From: Nitratiruptor sp.
Lineage (GTDB): Bacteria; Campylobacterota; Campylobacteria; Campylobacterales; Nitratiruptoraceae
Reading direction: 5' to 3'
Length of the DNA stretch: 6,966 nt
Assembly: GCA_015494595.1 (NCBI GenBank)
Contig: WGAX01000152.1
Coordinates: 1 to 6,966 of the forward strand
Shown here: positions 1 through 6,435 of the stretch, one piece after another
Layout: each line of letters starts with the position of its first letter
How positions within the stretch are numbered: the first letter of the stretch is position 1
Notes under the pieces: model-generated
Told to the model about the DNA's origin: nothing
Database searches by the model: none
The model's input: only the letters and a program-made list of their open reading frames with translations
Position numbers and translations under genes: made by a program

Positions 1-2
1 AG

Positions 3-668
3 CTGCAAGCTGGCTTTATTAACAGGATGGCCGGCTGGGAGAGTGGCCAAGAGATTCAAACCTTCAAAACATTGAATAAGGTCTTGGAAGCGCCGCAAAA
101 GAGTAGTGGTGCTTTTGTATTGGGCGTTTCATATAAAGATATGCGGTTTTGGGCATACCACATGGACGAGATAGCCAACGTCGGTTATCTCGAAGGGTCA
201 TGGGAGATTGGCGGTTTCGCCCTTCACCTGCAAGCTGATAGAGCCAAATCGTGCGGCAAGGAGATTGGAGGTAAGATAGATAGTTTGAGCATTGGTGGGC
301 TTTTGGAGAGAAATATCGGCTCTTTGACCTTGAGTATTGGGTATAATCAGGAACTCAAAGATAGTGCCAGCATGTTTAGTTTCGGGGGAGGGCCATTCTT
401 TACCTCTATGGAGGAGATGACACTCGATGCCATAGGTAAAAATGATGCCAAGGCCTACACTTTTGGGCTGGGTTATGAAGATGAGCCTCTGAGTGCAGGC
501 ATAATGTATGGGAGATTTTTTGCAGATAGTTTTGATACCAAAGAGATGGATCTCTACGTAACACATCAGTTTGGCAAAGTTGCTATTGATGGCGTTATTG
601 CATTTATTAACAGCAGATATGGTGAAGATTTTACAATTTTTCGAGTGATTGCTCGGTATGGATTTTAG
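3..668 (+). CDS. OprD-like outer-membrane porin, C-terminal part (5' truncated)
   Basis: The reading frame is open from the left edge, with no stop before position 27. The ATG at 27 is therefore probably internal, and the visible part is about 221 residues, roughly the last half of an OprD-family porin (usually about 400 residues). Visible signs of a beta-barrel are repeated amphipathic strands with alternating hydrophobic and polar residues (for example SLTLSIGYNQEL and YTFGLGYEDEPLSAGIMYG), Gly- and Tyr-rich turns, and the terminal ARYGF. A C-terminal phenylalanine is the usual recognition signal for the BAM assembly machinery. The segment just after the edge (AGFINRMAGWESGQEI) resembles OprD-family porins of Campylobacterota. 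It would form a diffusion channel in the outer membrane; the substrate cannot be read from the sequence. It ends 8 bases before feoA, so it is probably in one transcript with feoAB. The barrel class is fairly secure and the OprD assignment less so. Confidence 0.72.
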   Translation: MQAGFINRMAGWESGQEIQTFKTLNKVLEAPQKSSGAFVLGVSYKDMRFWAYHMDEIANVGYLEGSWEIGGFALHLQADRAKSCGKEIGGKIDSLSIGGLLERNIGSLTLSIGYNQELKDSASMFSFGGGPFFTSMEEMTLDAIGKNDAKAYTFGLGYEDEPLSAGIMYGRFFADSFDTKEMDLYVTHQFGKVAIDGVIAFINSRYGEDFTIFRVIARYGF

Positions 669-672
669 GAGG
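667..672 (+). promoter_or_regulatory. Ribosome binding site of feoA overlapping the porin stop codon
   Basis: AGGAGG begins on the last two bases of the porin TAG stop and lies 4 bases before the feoA ATG at 677. This near-perfect anti-SD match fixes the feoA start. It also suggests that ribosomes ending the porin can restart on feoA. Confidence 0.8.
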
Positions 673-676
673 AAGT

Positions 677-898
677 ATGAAGGTGACACAGATGAAGATA
701 GGGCAAAGCGGTATTATTAAAAAAATTACTGCTCCAGAGCCCATTAAGAGTCGGCTTTTTGCTATGGGGATTGCCAAAAACAACCGTTTACAGCTTTTGG
801 ATCATACGCTTAAAAAGCAGACCTGGGAGATAGAGGTAGAGGGCACGAGGATTGCTTTAAGAAAAGAGGAAGCAGAAGGAATCGAGGTGGAGCAATGA
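677..898 (+). CDS. feoA: FeoA, small SH3-like ferrous iron transport protein
   Basis: FeoA is a cytoplasmic accessory protein of the Feo Fe(II) uptake system, thought to bind FeoB and affect its GTPase or assembly. The 73-residue product has the usual FeoA length and layout: an N-terminal MKIGQSGIIKKI strand, the RLFAMGI core at about residues 26-32 (family pattern RLxxMG), and the closing strand pair ending in ALRKEEAEGIEVEQ, which matches the family's LRxxEAxxIxV end. One deviation is that the Pro-Gly turn that normally follows MGLx is Lys-Asn here (residues 34-35). The start at 677 is chosen for the strong AGGAGG. An internal Met at codon 6 lacks such a site. Its stop overlaps the feoB start by ATGA, so the two genes are translationally coupled. 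No Fur box is visible just upstream, where the sequence is porin coding sequence. Confidence 0.93.
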   Translation: MKVTQMKIGQSGIIKKITAPEPIKSRLFAMGIAKNNRLQLLDHTLKKQTWEIEVEGTRIALRKEEAEGIEVEQ

Positions 899-2991
899 AG
901 CAGATACGAGCTGTAATGGTAGGGCAGCCAAATGTGGGCAAGAGCTCAATAATTAATGCGATAAGTGGGGCGAGGTTACATGTGGGCAACTTTGCCGGTG
1001 TGACGGTGGAGAAAAAAGAGGTAACGCTACAAAAGGGTGAATATGATATTGATATTGTGGATCTGCCCGGTATCTACTCGCTCAAAGCCTATACGCCAGA
1101 AGAGCATGTAACAAAGCGTTATCTTATCCAAGAGGAGTATGATGTTATTATCAATGTAGTAGATGCCAATATTTTGCAGCGCAATCTCATCTTAACACTG
1201 CAGCTACTGGATTTTCGCCGCCCAATGATTTTGGTAGTCAATATGGTGGATGAGTTGGAGGAGAAAGGCGGCAAGATTGATGCCAATATGCTCTCAACCC
1301 TCTTGGGTATTCCAGTTATCCTCACTTCAGCCAAAGAGAAAAGAGGCGTCGATGAGGTGGTAGATAAACTCATCGAAGTCTATGAGCAAAAGGTATGCGA
1401 GTGTAAGCTCTATTACAACGAAAAGATTGAAGATGAGATTGAGCAACTGAGTCAAATTCTTTTGCAATCTCCCCACTTTAGCGATCCAAATCTAGCTCGC
1501 TTTTATGTGATTCGTCTTCTAGAAAACGATGAGGAAATCTATAAGATTGTGCACGATCTTCCCATATTCTTGGAGCTGCACGAGGCTTTGGGAGAGAGTA
1601 TAAAGAGGCTGAAATTGGAGTTTGATGCTGATTCAGTTAGTGATATTTTTGCAGATGAGAGAAATGCTATTGCAAGAAGCATCGTAATGCAGGTGATGAT
1701 CCAGCCTCAAAAGGAGACCCTTACAGACAAGATTGATAAAATCTTGATTCACCCTATTTTTGGGCTTCCTATATTTTTGTTTTTTATGTGGACTCTTTTT
1801 CAGATCACCTTTGAGGTTGGCTCAATCCCTATGGACTATATTGATGAAACAGTAAGTAACTTTGCAGCTTGGCTTAAGACCATTTTACCGGCTGGGGATC
1901 TTAATAGTGTGATTACGGATGGGGTTGTTCCTGCTGTTGGGGCAGTTATTATGTTTTTGCCAAATATTTTGATTCTCTTTTTGGGAATCAATTTGCTTGA
2001 GCAAACAGGCTACATGGCTAGAGCTGCCTTTTTGCTTGATGGCTTTATGAAGAAGTTTGGCTTGCAAGGAAAAGCTTTCATTCCTCTAGTGAGTGGTTTT
2101 GGTTGCACAGTGCCAGCCTATATGGCAGCGCGCACGCTTAAAAACCCAAAAGATAGGCTCATTACTATGCTGATTTTGGGGTTTATGAACTGTAGTGCGA
2201 GGCTGCCTGTGTATGTGCTCTTTATTGCTGCTTTTTTTCCGACGACAAGTGCTGGTAATGTGCTCTTTACCATCTATGTTGGGGGAGCGATTTTGGGGCT
2301 TATAGTAGCAAAGATTTTGCGCACGATTTTATTCAAGGGTGAGCCTGAGCCTTTTGTGATGGAGATGCCCCCATACCGTTTTCCCTCAATCAAAGTGCTT
2401 GCAATGGAGCTTTGGATCAAAGCTAAACTCTTTATCAAAAAGGCTGGCACATTTATAGCGGGGGCTGCAATGATTATCTGGTTTTTAAGTAGCTATCCTG
2501 TAAATGAGCAGTTACAAAGTCAGTATGAGCAAAAAATAGTCCAAGCTCATAGTGAAGCCCAAAAAGTTTTACTGCAAAATGAGTTGGCAGCAAGAAATTT
2601 GGAGTATAGCTATTTGGGACAAATTGGCAAAACTATTGAGCCAATCTTTGCACCCCTTGGATTTGATTGGCGGCTTAGTGTGGCTACCATTAGCGGACTT
2701 GCAGCAAAAGAGGTGGTAGTCTCCACATTGGCAACGCTTTATGCAGTGGGTGAAGCCGATGAGAGAAGCGATACGCTCATTAGTAAACTACGAGAAAATA
2801 TCGATTTTAAAACAGCGATTGCTTTGATTATTATTATTATGATCTATAGTCCATGTGTAGCTGCTATGAGTACCTTTTATGCAGAGGTACCCCAATGGGC
2901 TTGGAGAGCCTTTTATACCATCTATCCCAATGTGTTAGCTTGGCTTGTAGCCTTTGGAGCTTATCATCTTTTGAAAATTTTGGGCTATTAG
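895..2991 (+). CDS. feoB: FeoB, Fe(II) transporter with N-terminal G-protein domain
   Basis: FeoB is the inner-membrane ferrous iron permease, which couples an intracellular G domain to a transmembrane pore. All G motifs are present: G1 GQPNVGKS (10-17), G2 Thr37 in NFAGVTVE, G3 DLPG (56-59), G4 NMVD (116-119) and G5 TSAKEKRG (144-151). The G domain is followed by a helical GDP-dissociation-inhibitor-like linker, with C168 and C170 near its start. TDKIDKILIHPIFGLPIF (277-294) leads into the membrane part. Two Gate regions are seen: GYMARAAFLLD (372-382), GFGCTVPAYMAARTL (401-415) and MNCSARLPVY (431-440) in the first, and YSPCVAAMS near the C-terminus in the second. The conserved pore cysteines correspond to C404, C433 and C654. 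At 698 residues it is slightly shorter than E. coli FeoB but complete. The ATG overlaps the feoA stop and is preceded by GAGGTGGA (884-891). No feoC follows. Function is very secure. Confidence 0.97.
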   Translation: MKQIRAVMVGQPNVGKSSIINAISGARLHVGNFAGVTVEKKEVTLQKGEYDIDIVDLPGIYSLKAYTPEEHVTKRYLIQEEYDVIINVVDANILQRNLILTLQLLDFRRPMILVVNMVDELEEKGGKIDANMLSTLLGIPVILTSAKEKRGVDEVVDKLIEVYEQKVCECKLYYNEKIEDEIEQLSQILLQSPHFSDPNLARFYVIRLLENDEEIYKIVHDLPIFLELHEALGESIKRLKLEFDADSVSDIFADERNAIARSIVMQVMIQPQKETLTDKIDKILIHPIFGLPIFLFFMWTLFQITFEVGSIPMDYIDETVSNFAAWLKTILPAGDLNSVITDGVVPAVGAVIMFLPNILILFLGINLLEQTGYMARAAFLLDGFMKKFGLQGKAFIPLVSGFGCTVPAYMAARTLKNPKDRLITMLILGFMNCSARLPVYVLFIAAFFPTTSAGNVLFTIYVGGAILGLIVAKILRTILFKGEPEPFVMEMPPYRFPSIKVLAMELWIKAKLFIKKAGTFIAGAAMIIWFLSSYPVNEQLQSQYEQKIVQAHSEAQKVLLQNELAARNLEYSYLGQIGKTIEPIFAPLGFDWRLSVATISGLAAKEVVVSTLATLYAVGEADERSDTLISKLRENIDFKTAIALIIIIMIYSPCVAAMSTFYAEVPQWAWRAFYTIYPNVLAWLVAFGAYHLLKILGY

Positions 2992-3000
2992 TGCTATAAT
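2971..3000 (+). promoter_or_regulatory. Predicted sigma-70 promoter of the M48 lipoprotein gene
   Basis: TTGAAA (2971-2976) and a consensus TATAAT (2995-3000) are separated by 18 bases. The -10 box is also extended (TG at 2992-2993, then one base). Transcription would start near 3006-3008, giving a 5' leader of only about 16 bases that still contains the AAGGA ribosome site. The promoter spans the last codons and stop of feoB, so the peptidase gene need not depend on feoAB transcription. Confidence 0.7.
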
Positions 3001-3011
3001 GCAGGAAAAAA

Positions 3012-3016
3012 AAGGA
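3012..3016 (+). promoter_or_regulatory. Ribosome binding site deciding the M48 peptidase start
   Basis: AAGGA lies 6 bases before the ATG at 3023. The in-frame ATG at 2999 sits inside the -10 hexamer, has no ribosome site and would add eight polar residues before the signal peptide. The start at 3023 is therefore preferred. Confidence 0.75.
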
Positions 3017-3022
3017 TCGATA

Positions 3023-3808
3023 ATGAAAAGATTACTACTTTTTTTCCTGCCTCTTATTCTGTTTATTGCCTGTAGCAAAAATCCCTATACCCATCGCAAT
3101 CAGCTTATTCTTATCTCTCCTCAGCAGGAGTTACAGATGGGTTTGCAAGCAGAGCAAGAGATTTTACAAAAAGCAAAACTCTCTCGCAATCCTGCTTATA
3201 ATAATTTAGTACAACGAGTTGCTAGCCGTATAGCTAAAGTAGCAGAAAAGGAGTTTCATCCGGGCTTTCAGTGGCACTTTTATGTATTGGAGTCTCCTCA
3301 AATTAATGCTTTCTGTCTACCGGGAGGCAAAATCTTTGTCTATACAGGATTATTGAAACTAATAGATAATGAGGATCAATTGGCAGCAGTGATTGGACAC
3401 GAAGTTGCCCACGCAATTTTACGACACGGCAGTGAGAGAGTCTCTATGGCTATGATGGGAGATCTTGGGAAGCGGCTGCTGGCAAAAGGGTTGCAAGTAA
3501 GCGGCTCTAAATGGGGACCACTTTTTGATTTAGCGTATGGCGTAAGCACAAAGTATGGCTTGATATATCCTTACAGCAGAAAGTTTGAGTATGAAGCAGA
3601 TCAGTTGGGATTATATTTGATGTATAAAGCCTGTTATAACCCCAATGAGGCAATTCGGTTTTGGTACAAGATGATGCAAGCATCTAGGGCGCAAGTACCA
3701 GAGTTTCTCTCTACGCACCCATCAGATATTCATAGAATAAAAGCTTTGCAGGCTTATATACAAAAACTGCGCACAATTCCAAGGCAGTGTCCAAGAAAGT
3801 TTAACTAA
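3023..3808 (+). CDS. M48-family zinc metalloprotease, predicted lipoprotein (LoiP/Oma1-like)
   Basis: The product is 261 residues from the ATG at 3023. It begins with a lipoprotein signal, MKRLLLFFLPLILFIAC, with the predicted lipidated Cys at residue 17. The lipobox is FIAC, with Phe at -3 where Leu is commonest. The catalytic zinc motif HEVAH is at 126-130, and the third ligand is expected at Glu189 in EYEAD (189-193). Other family M48 marks are NAFCLPGGKIFVYTGLL (95-111), which precedes the active site, and STHPSDIHRIKAL (230-242) near the end. Relatives such as LoiP and BepA are periplasmic quality-control proteases that degrade damaged or misassembled outer-membrane proteins. This protein has no visible TPR extension, so it is closer to LoiP or the Oma1 core than to BepA. 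It would be anchored on the periplasmic side of a membrane. Its own promoter separates it from feoAB, and another promoter follows it, so it may be monocistronic. Fold and metal site are secure; the substrate is unknown. Confidence 0.9.
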   Translation: MKRLLLFFLPLILFIACSKNPYTHRNQLILISPQQELQMGLQAEQEILQKAKLSRNPAYNNLVQRVASRIAKVAEKEFHPGFQWHFYVLESPQINAFCLPGGKIFVYTGLLKLIDNEDQLAAVIGHEVAHAILRHGSERVSMAMMGDLGKRLLAKGLQVSGSKWGPLFDLAYGVSTKYGLIYPYSRKFEYEADQLGLYLMYKACYNPNEAIRFWYKMMQASRAQVPEFLSTHPSDIHRIKALQAYIQKLRTIPRQCPRKFN

Positions 3809-3813
3809 TTTTT

Positions 3814-3822
3814 TGGTAAAAT
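3814..3822 (+). promoter_or_regulatory. Predicted extended -10 promoter of the CoA-binding/ilvA/ppx operon
   Basis: TGGTAAAAT in the 38-base gap after the M48 gene matches the TGnTAnAAT extended -10 form. The transcript would start near 3828-3830. I see no good -35 hexamer at the normal distance. The run of T just upstream (TAATTTTTTGG) fits the A/T-rich upstream pattern described for Campylobacterota promoters. Confidence 0.5.
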
Positions 3823-3836
3823 TGCCTCACTATACA

Positions 3837-3842
3837 AAGGAG
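3837..3842 (+). promoter_or_regulatory. Ribosome binding site of the CoA-binding protein gene
   Basis: AAGGAG lies 4 bases before the ATG at 3847, a strong anti-SD match that fixes this start. Confidence 0.75.
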
Positions 3843-3846
3843 TATT

Positions 3847-4278
3847 ATGGAGTGTGAATTTCCTACTATTAATGAAGATTTAGATTCTATAAGAGAGATT
3901 TTTGAAAGTGTTAAAACTATAGCGGTTGTGGGACTGTCGCCAAATCCAGCTAAAGATAGCCATAAAGTTGCAGCCTATTTACAAAGTGTTGGTTATAAAA
4001 TTGTGCCAATCTACCCTAAAGAGGATGAGATTTTAGGCGAAAAGGTCTATAGAAGTTTGGCAGAGGTTCCTTTTGCAATTGATATGATCGATATATTTAG
4101 AAAGCCGGCAGCAATACCTCCTATTGTGGATGCAGCAATTGAGAGAGGTGATGTAAAAGTTGTATGGCTGCAAAAGGGGATTGTCAATAATGAAGCTGCG
4201 CAAAAGGCCAAAGAGGCCGGTATGCAGGTAGTGCAAAATAGGTGTACAATGGTTGATCATAGAATGCTTTTTGGATAG
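3847..4278 (+). CDS. CoA-binding domain protein (YccU-like)
   Basis: This 143-residue protein is a stand-alone CoA_binding_2 domain of the E. coli YccU type, with a Rossmann-like fold. The features seen are the opening TIAVVGLSPNPAKDSHKVA with a Gly-rich first turn, the second strand YKIVPIYPKEDEILG, the YRSLAEVP-IDMIDIFRKP segment matching the YccU GTLADVP-VDMVDVFR region, VVWLQKGIVNNEAAQKAKEAG, and the terminal QNRCTMVDHRML, which matches the family's DRCPAIExxRL end. The domain resembles the nucleotide-binding part of succinyl-CoA synthetase alpha, but the catalytic and grasp parts are absent. The physiological role of the family is not settled; CoA or nucleotide binding is a family-level statement. 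It is probably the first gene of the operon with ilvA, which starts 3 bases after its stop. Confidence 0.88.
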   Translation: MECEFPTINEDLDSIREIFESVKTIAVVGLSPNPAKDSHKVAAYLQSVGYKIVPIYPKEDEILGEKVYRSLAEVPFAIDMIDIFRKPAAIPPIVDAAIERGDVKVVWLQKGIVNNEAAQKAKEAGMQVVQNRCTMVDHRMLFG

Positions 4279-4281
4279 AAG

Positions 4282-5487
4282 ATGATCGCATTACAAGAGA
4301 TTCAAGATGCCCAAAAGCGTGTAGCAAAGGTGATAAGCCACACACCTTTTGCCTACGCTCCTATTCTTAGTAAAAAGAGCAAAAAAGAGGTCTACTTAAA
4401 AAAAGAGAATCTTCAAGTTACGGGGGCTTTTAAGCTAAGAGGGGCATTTAATAAGATTGCAAAGCTGCATAAAGAGTGTAGTGGTGTAGTAGCAGCAAGT
4501 GCAGGCAATCACGCCCAAGGTGTGGCCTTTAGTGCCAACTATTATAATATCGATGCTACTATTGTAATGCCAGAAAATACTCCTTTAACCAAAGTCAATG
4601 GTGTAAAAGCTTACGGGGCACAAGTGATCTTGCAAGGGGCAAACTATGATGAGGCTTATGCGTATGCAGTAGAGTATGCCAAAAAGCACAATCTAGCCTT
4701 TGTCCACCCTTTTGCCGATCGGGATGTGATGGCAGGACAGGGCACCATTGCATTAGAGATTTTAGAGGAGATTGATGAGATCGATGCTGTAGTGGTGCCT
4801 GTTGGCGGGGGCGGTTTGATAGCTGGAATGGCAAGTGCAATCAAGCAGCTAAAGCCAAGTATCAAAGTTATAGGTGTAACTGCTGCAGGTGCTCCTGCTA
4901 TGAGGGAGTCCTTTAGGCTTGGCAGAGCAGTGGATTCCACTGAAGTGAGAACCATTGCAGATGGGATTGCTGTAAGAGATACCTCCCCAGTGACATTGGA
5001 GATTATTTTAGAGACAGTTGATGATATAGTAGAGGTTGATGATGAAGAGATAGCAGATGCGATTTTGTTTTTGCTTGAGAATCAAAAGCTAGTAGTTGAA
5101 GGGGCAGGTGCAGTAGGTGTGGCTGCACTTTTGTATGATAAGCTTGATGTTGCGCCTCAAAGCAGAGTAGCGGTAGTGTTAAGCGGAGGCAATATCGATG
5201 TGACGATGCTAAGCGTCATTATTGAAAAGGGACTTATAAAGTCCTATCGCAAAATGAAGCTTATCGTAACCCTTGTAGATAAGCCCGGAAGCCTTATGAA
5301 ACTTACCCAAGTTTTGGCAGCTGTGGGAGCAAATATTGTGCAAATTGGCTACGATCGTACCTCTGCTAGTCTTGCTTATGGAGATGCCAATGTCTCTATT
5401 GGATTGGAGACCAAAGGAAAAGAGCATCAAGAGGAGATTAGAAAACTTTTGCACAAACACGGCTTTCGCTTCCATGAGGAGCGCTGA
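4282..5487 (+). CDS. ilvA: Threonine ammonia-lyase (threonine dehydratase), medium form with ACT domain
   Basis: This PLP-dependent cytoplasmic enzyme deaminates L-threonine to 2-oxobutanoate, the entry step of isoleucine synthesis. The 401-residue product has a fold-type II catalytic domain (about 1-320) and a single C-terminal ACT domain (about 325-398). The PLP Schiff-base lysine is K51 in GAFKLRGA. SAGNHAQG (73-80) is the substrate loop, GGGG (175-178) cradles the PLP phosphate, and SGGN (301-304) contacts the pyridine nitrogen. The ACT part begins MKLIVTLVDKPGSLMKL and probably provides allosteric control. The length and single ACT domain match the medium-form ilvA class rather than the roughly 510-residue E. 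coli IlvA with two ACT-like repeats. Catabolic TdcB-type use is possible, but proximity to ilvB favours biosynthesis. The ATG lies 3 bases after the upstream stop with only a weak purine stretch (GGATAGAAG), so translation may depend on coupling. The stop overlaps the ppx start. Confidence 0.93.
   Translation: MIALQEIQDAQKRVAKVISHTPFAYAPILSKKSKKEVYLKKENLQVTGAFKLRGAFNKIAKLHKECSGVVAASAGNHAQGVAFSANYYNIDATIVMPENTPLTKVNGVKAYGAQVILQGANYDEAYAYAVEYAKKHNLAFVHPFADRDVMAGQGTIALEILEEIDEIDAVVVPVGGGGLIAGMASAIKQLKPSIKVIGVTAAGAPAMRESFRLGRAVDSTEVRTIADGIAVRDTSPVTLEIILETVDDIVEVDDEEIADAILFLLENQKLVVEGAGAVGVAALLYDKLDVAPQSRVAVVLSGGNIDVTMLSVIIEKGLIKSYRKMKLIVTLVDKPGSLMKLTQVLAAVGANIVQIGYDRTSASLAYGDANVSIGLETKGKEHQEEIRKLLHKHGFRFHEER
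5476..5481 (+). promoter_or_regulatory. Ribosome binding site of ppx inside the ilvA 3' end
   Basis: GAGGAG within the last codons of ilvA lies 5 bases before the ATG at 5487. This supports the start that overlaps the ilvA stop as TGATG. Confidence 0.75.
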
Positions 5488-6392
5488 TGGCAACAGGAAT
5501 TGATATAGGCTCAAACTCCTTGCGGGCTGTAAGGCTTGATTGTATGAGCTTGAAAAAGGTGGCTGAATTTGAGAAGGTGGTGCGCACAGCTGATGGCTTA
5601 TCCAAAAGTGGCAAAATCTCAGAGGCAGCTATTGAGCGCATCGTTGCAGCTTTGCTGGAGGCAAAAGAGAAGATAGGCTTTGATCTGCCTCTAAAAGCTG
5701 TTGCTACTGCTGCCTTTCGCAAGGCCTTAAATGCCAAGGAGGCAGTAGAGCAGATTCAAAAGGCTTGTAATATTAGGGTTGATATTATTGATGAGGAGCA
5801 GGAGTGCTTTTATAGTTTGAGGGGCGTTGAATATGCCCTTGCAAGAGAGTATACATATAGAGAGAAATTTGTGGCTATTGATATTGGCGGGGCTTCTACT
5901 GAGGTGATGCTCAAGTATAAAGATAGAGTCCTTTGCCAAAGCTTTTCTTTGGGGATTTTAACCACTATTCAAAAATATAAGACAAAAGAGCAGATCCTCT
6001 TTGGCATCAAAAAAGAGGTAGCCAAAATTAAAGAGTTTTTAAATGATGCCTATGAAATTTTTGGAAAACCTAAGATTTTGGCAGCTACAGGGGGTACTCC
6101 TACAACAGTGGCAGCTGTAAAGCTTGGGCTTGATGCAAATAGTTACAGCGCTCAAAGAGTAAGCCTGCAAAAAATCGATGCAAAGGATATACAAAGAAGC
6201 TGGCAGATTCTTAGCCGACTCGATAGCAAAAAAAGAGCCCAAATTGTTGGGGTTGGTAGAGAGGATGCAATATTGGCTGGTATTGTGATTTTGCAAGAGC
6301 TTTTATATTGCAGCGGCTTTAAGGAGATGGTTGTTGTAGATGAAGGGGTAAGAGAGGGGGTGGCTTTGAGTCTTTGCAATAAAATAGGATAA
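5487..6392 (+). CDS. ppx: Ppx/GppA-family phosphatase (short exopolyphosphatase/pppGpp phosphohydrolase type)
   Basis: The 301-residue product belongs to the ASKHA-fold Ppx/GppA family, which removes terminal phosphate from polyphosphate and/or converts pppGpp to ppGpp. It shows GIDIGSN (4-10, phosphate 1 loop), AVATAAFRKALN (71-82), the catalytic-region segment IIDEEQECFYSLRGV (100-114), AIDIGGASTEV (130-140, phosphate 2 loop), AATGGTPTTVAA (199-210) and DEGVREGVAL (285-294). Only the two-lobed Ppx/GppA core is present. The C-terminal HD-like domains of E. coli Ppx and GppA (about 500 residues) are missing, as in the short homologues of many bacteria. The usual Glu-Glu-Ala of the catalytic region reads Gln-Glu-Cys here (105-107), leaving Glu106 as a likely catalytic residue. 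The start overlaps the ilvA stop by one base and has a GAGGAG site, so it is translationally coupled to ilvA. Which substrate dominates cannot be told from sequence. Confidence 0.88.
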   Translation: MATGIDIGSNSLRAVRLDCMSLKKVAEFEKVVRTADGLSKSGKISEAAIERIVAALLEAKEKIGFDLPLKAVATAAFRKALNAKEAVEQIQKACNIRVDIIDEEQECFYSLRGVEYALAREYTYREKFVAIDIGGASTEVMLKYKDRVLCQSFSLGILTTIQKYKTKEQILFGIKKEVAKIKEFLNDAYEIFGKPKILAATGGTPTTVAAVKLGLDANSYSAQRVSLQKIDAKDIQRSWQILSRLDSKKRAQIVGVGREDAILAGIVILQELLYCSGFKEMVVVDEGVREGVALSLCNKIG

Positions 6393-6407
6393 AATTTGTT
6401 TTATTTT

Positions 6408-6416
6408 TGATACAAT
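6408..6416 (+). promoter_or_regulatory. Predicted extended -10 promoter of ilvB
   Basis: TGATACAAT in the 53-base gap after ppx fits TGnTAnAAT and lies behind a T-rich run (TTTTATTTTT). No convincing -35 hexamer is seen at 16-18 bases. Transcription would start near 6422-6424, leaving a leader of about 23 bases, too short for a classical attenuator or a riboswitch. Confidence 0.55.
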
Positions 6417-6435
6417 AAATAAAGCTAAATGAAGT

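Noticed and set aside
600..676. A Fur-box search upstream of feoA
   Set aside because: No convincing repeated NATWAT-type palindrome was seen by eye. The region is porin coding sequence, so control is more likely upstream of the window.
198..689. Antisense open frames, the longest opposite the porin gene (163 codons), others opposite feoB, ilvA and ppx
   Set aside because: The translations have no recognisable domains and low-complexity, shadow-like composition, and they lie wholly or almost wholly opposite well-supported genes.
2999..3022. An upstream in-frame ATG adding eight residues to the M48 peptidase
   Set aside because: It lies inside the consensus TATAAT box, has no ribosome site, and would place polar residues before a clean lipoprotein signal peptide.
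2992..3022. A possible feoC after feoB
   Set aside because: Only 31 bases separate feoB from the peptidase start, and no small gene fits there.
6386..6408. AT-rich inverted repeat (ATAAAA / TTTTAT) followed by T residues after ppx, resembling a terminator
   Set aside because: The stem is about 6 A-T pairs with only G-T wobbles to extend it and begins inside the ppx stop region. It is too weak to call, and the T-run is better explained as the upstream part of the ilvB promoter.
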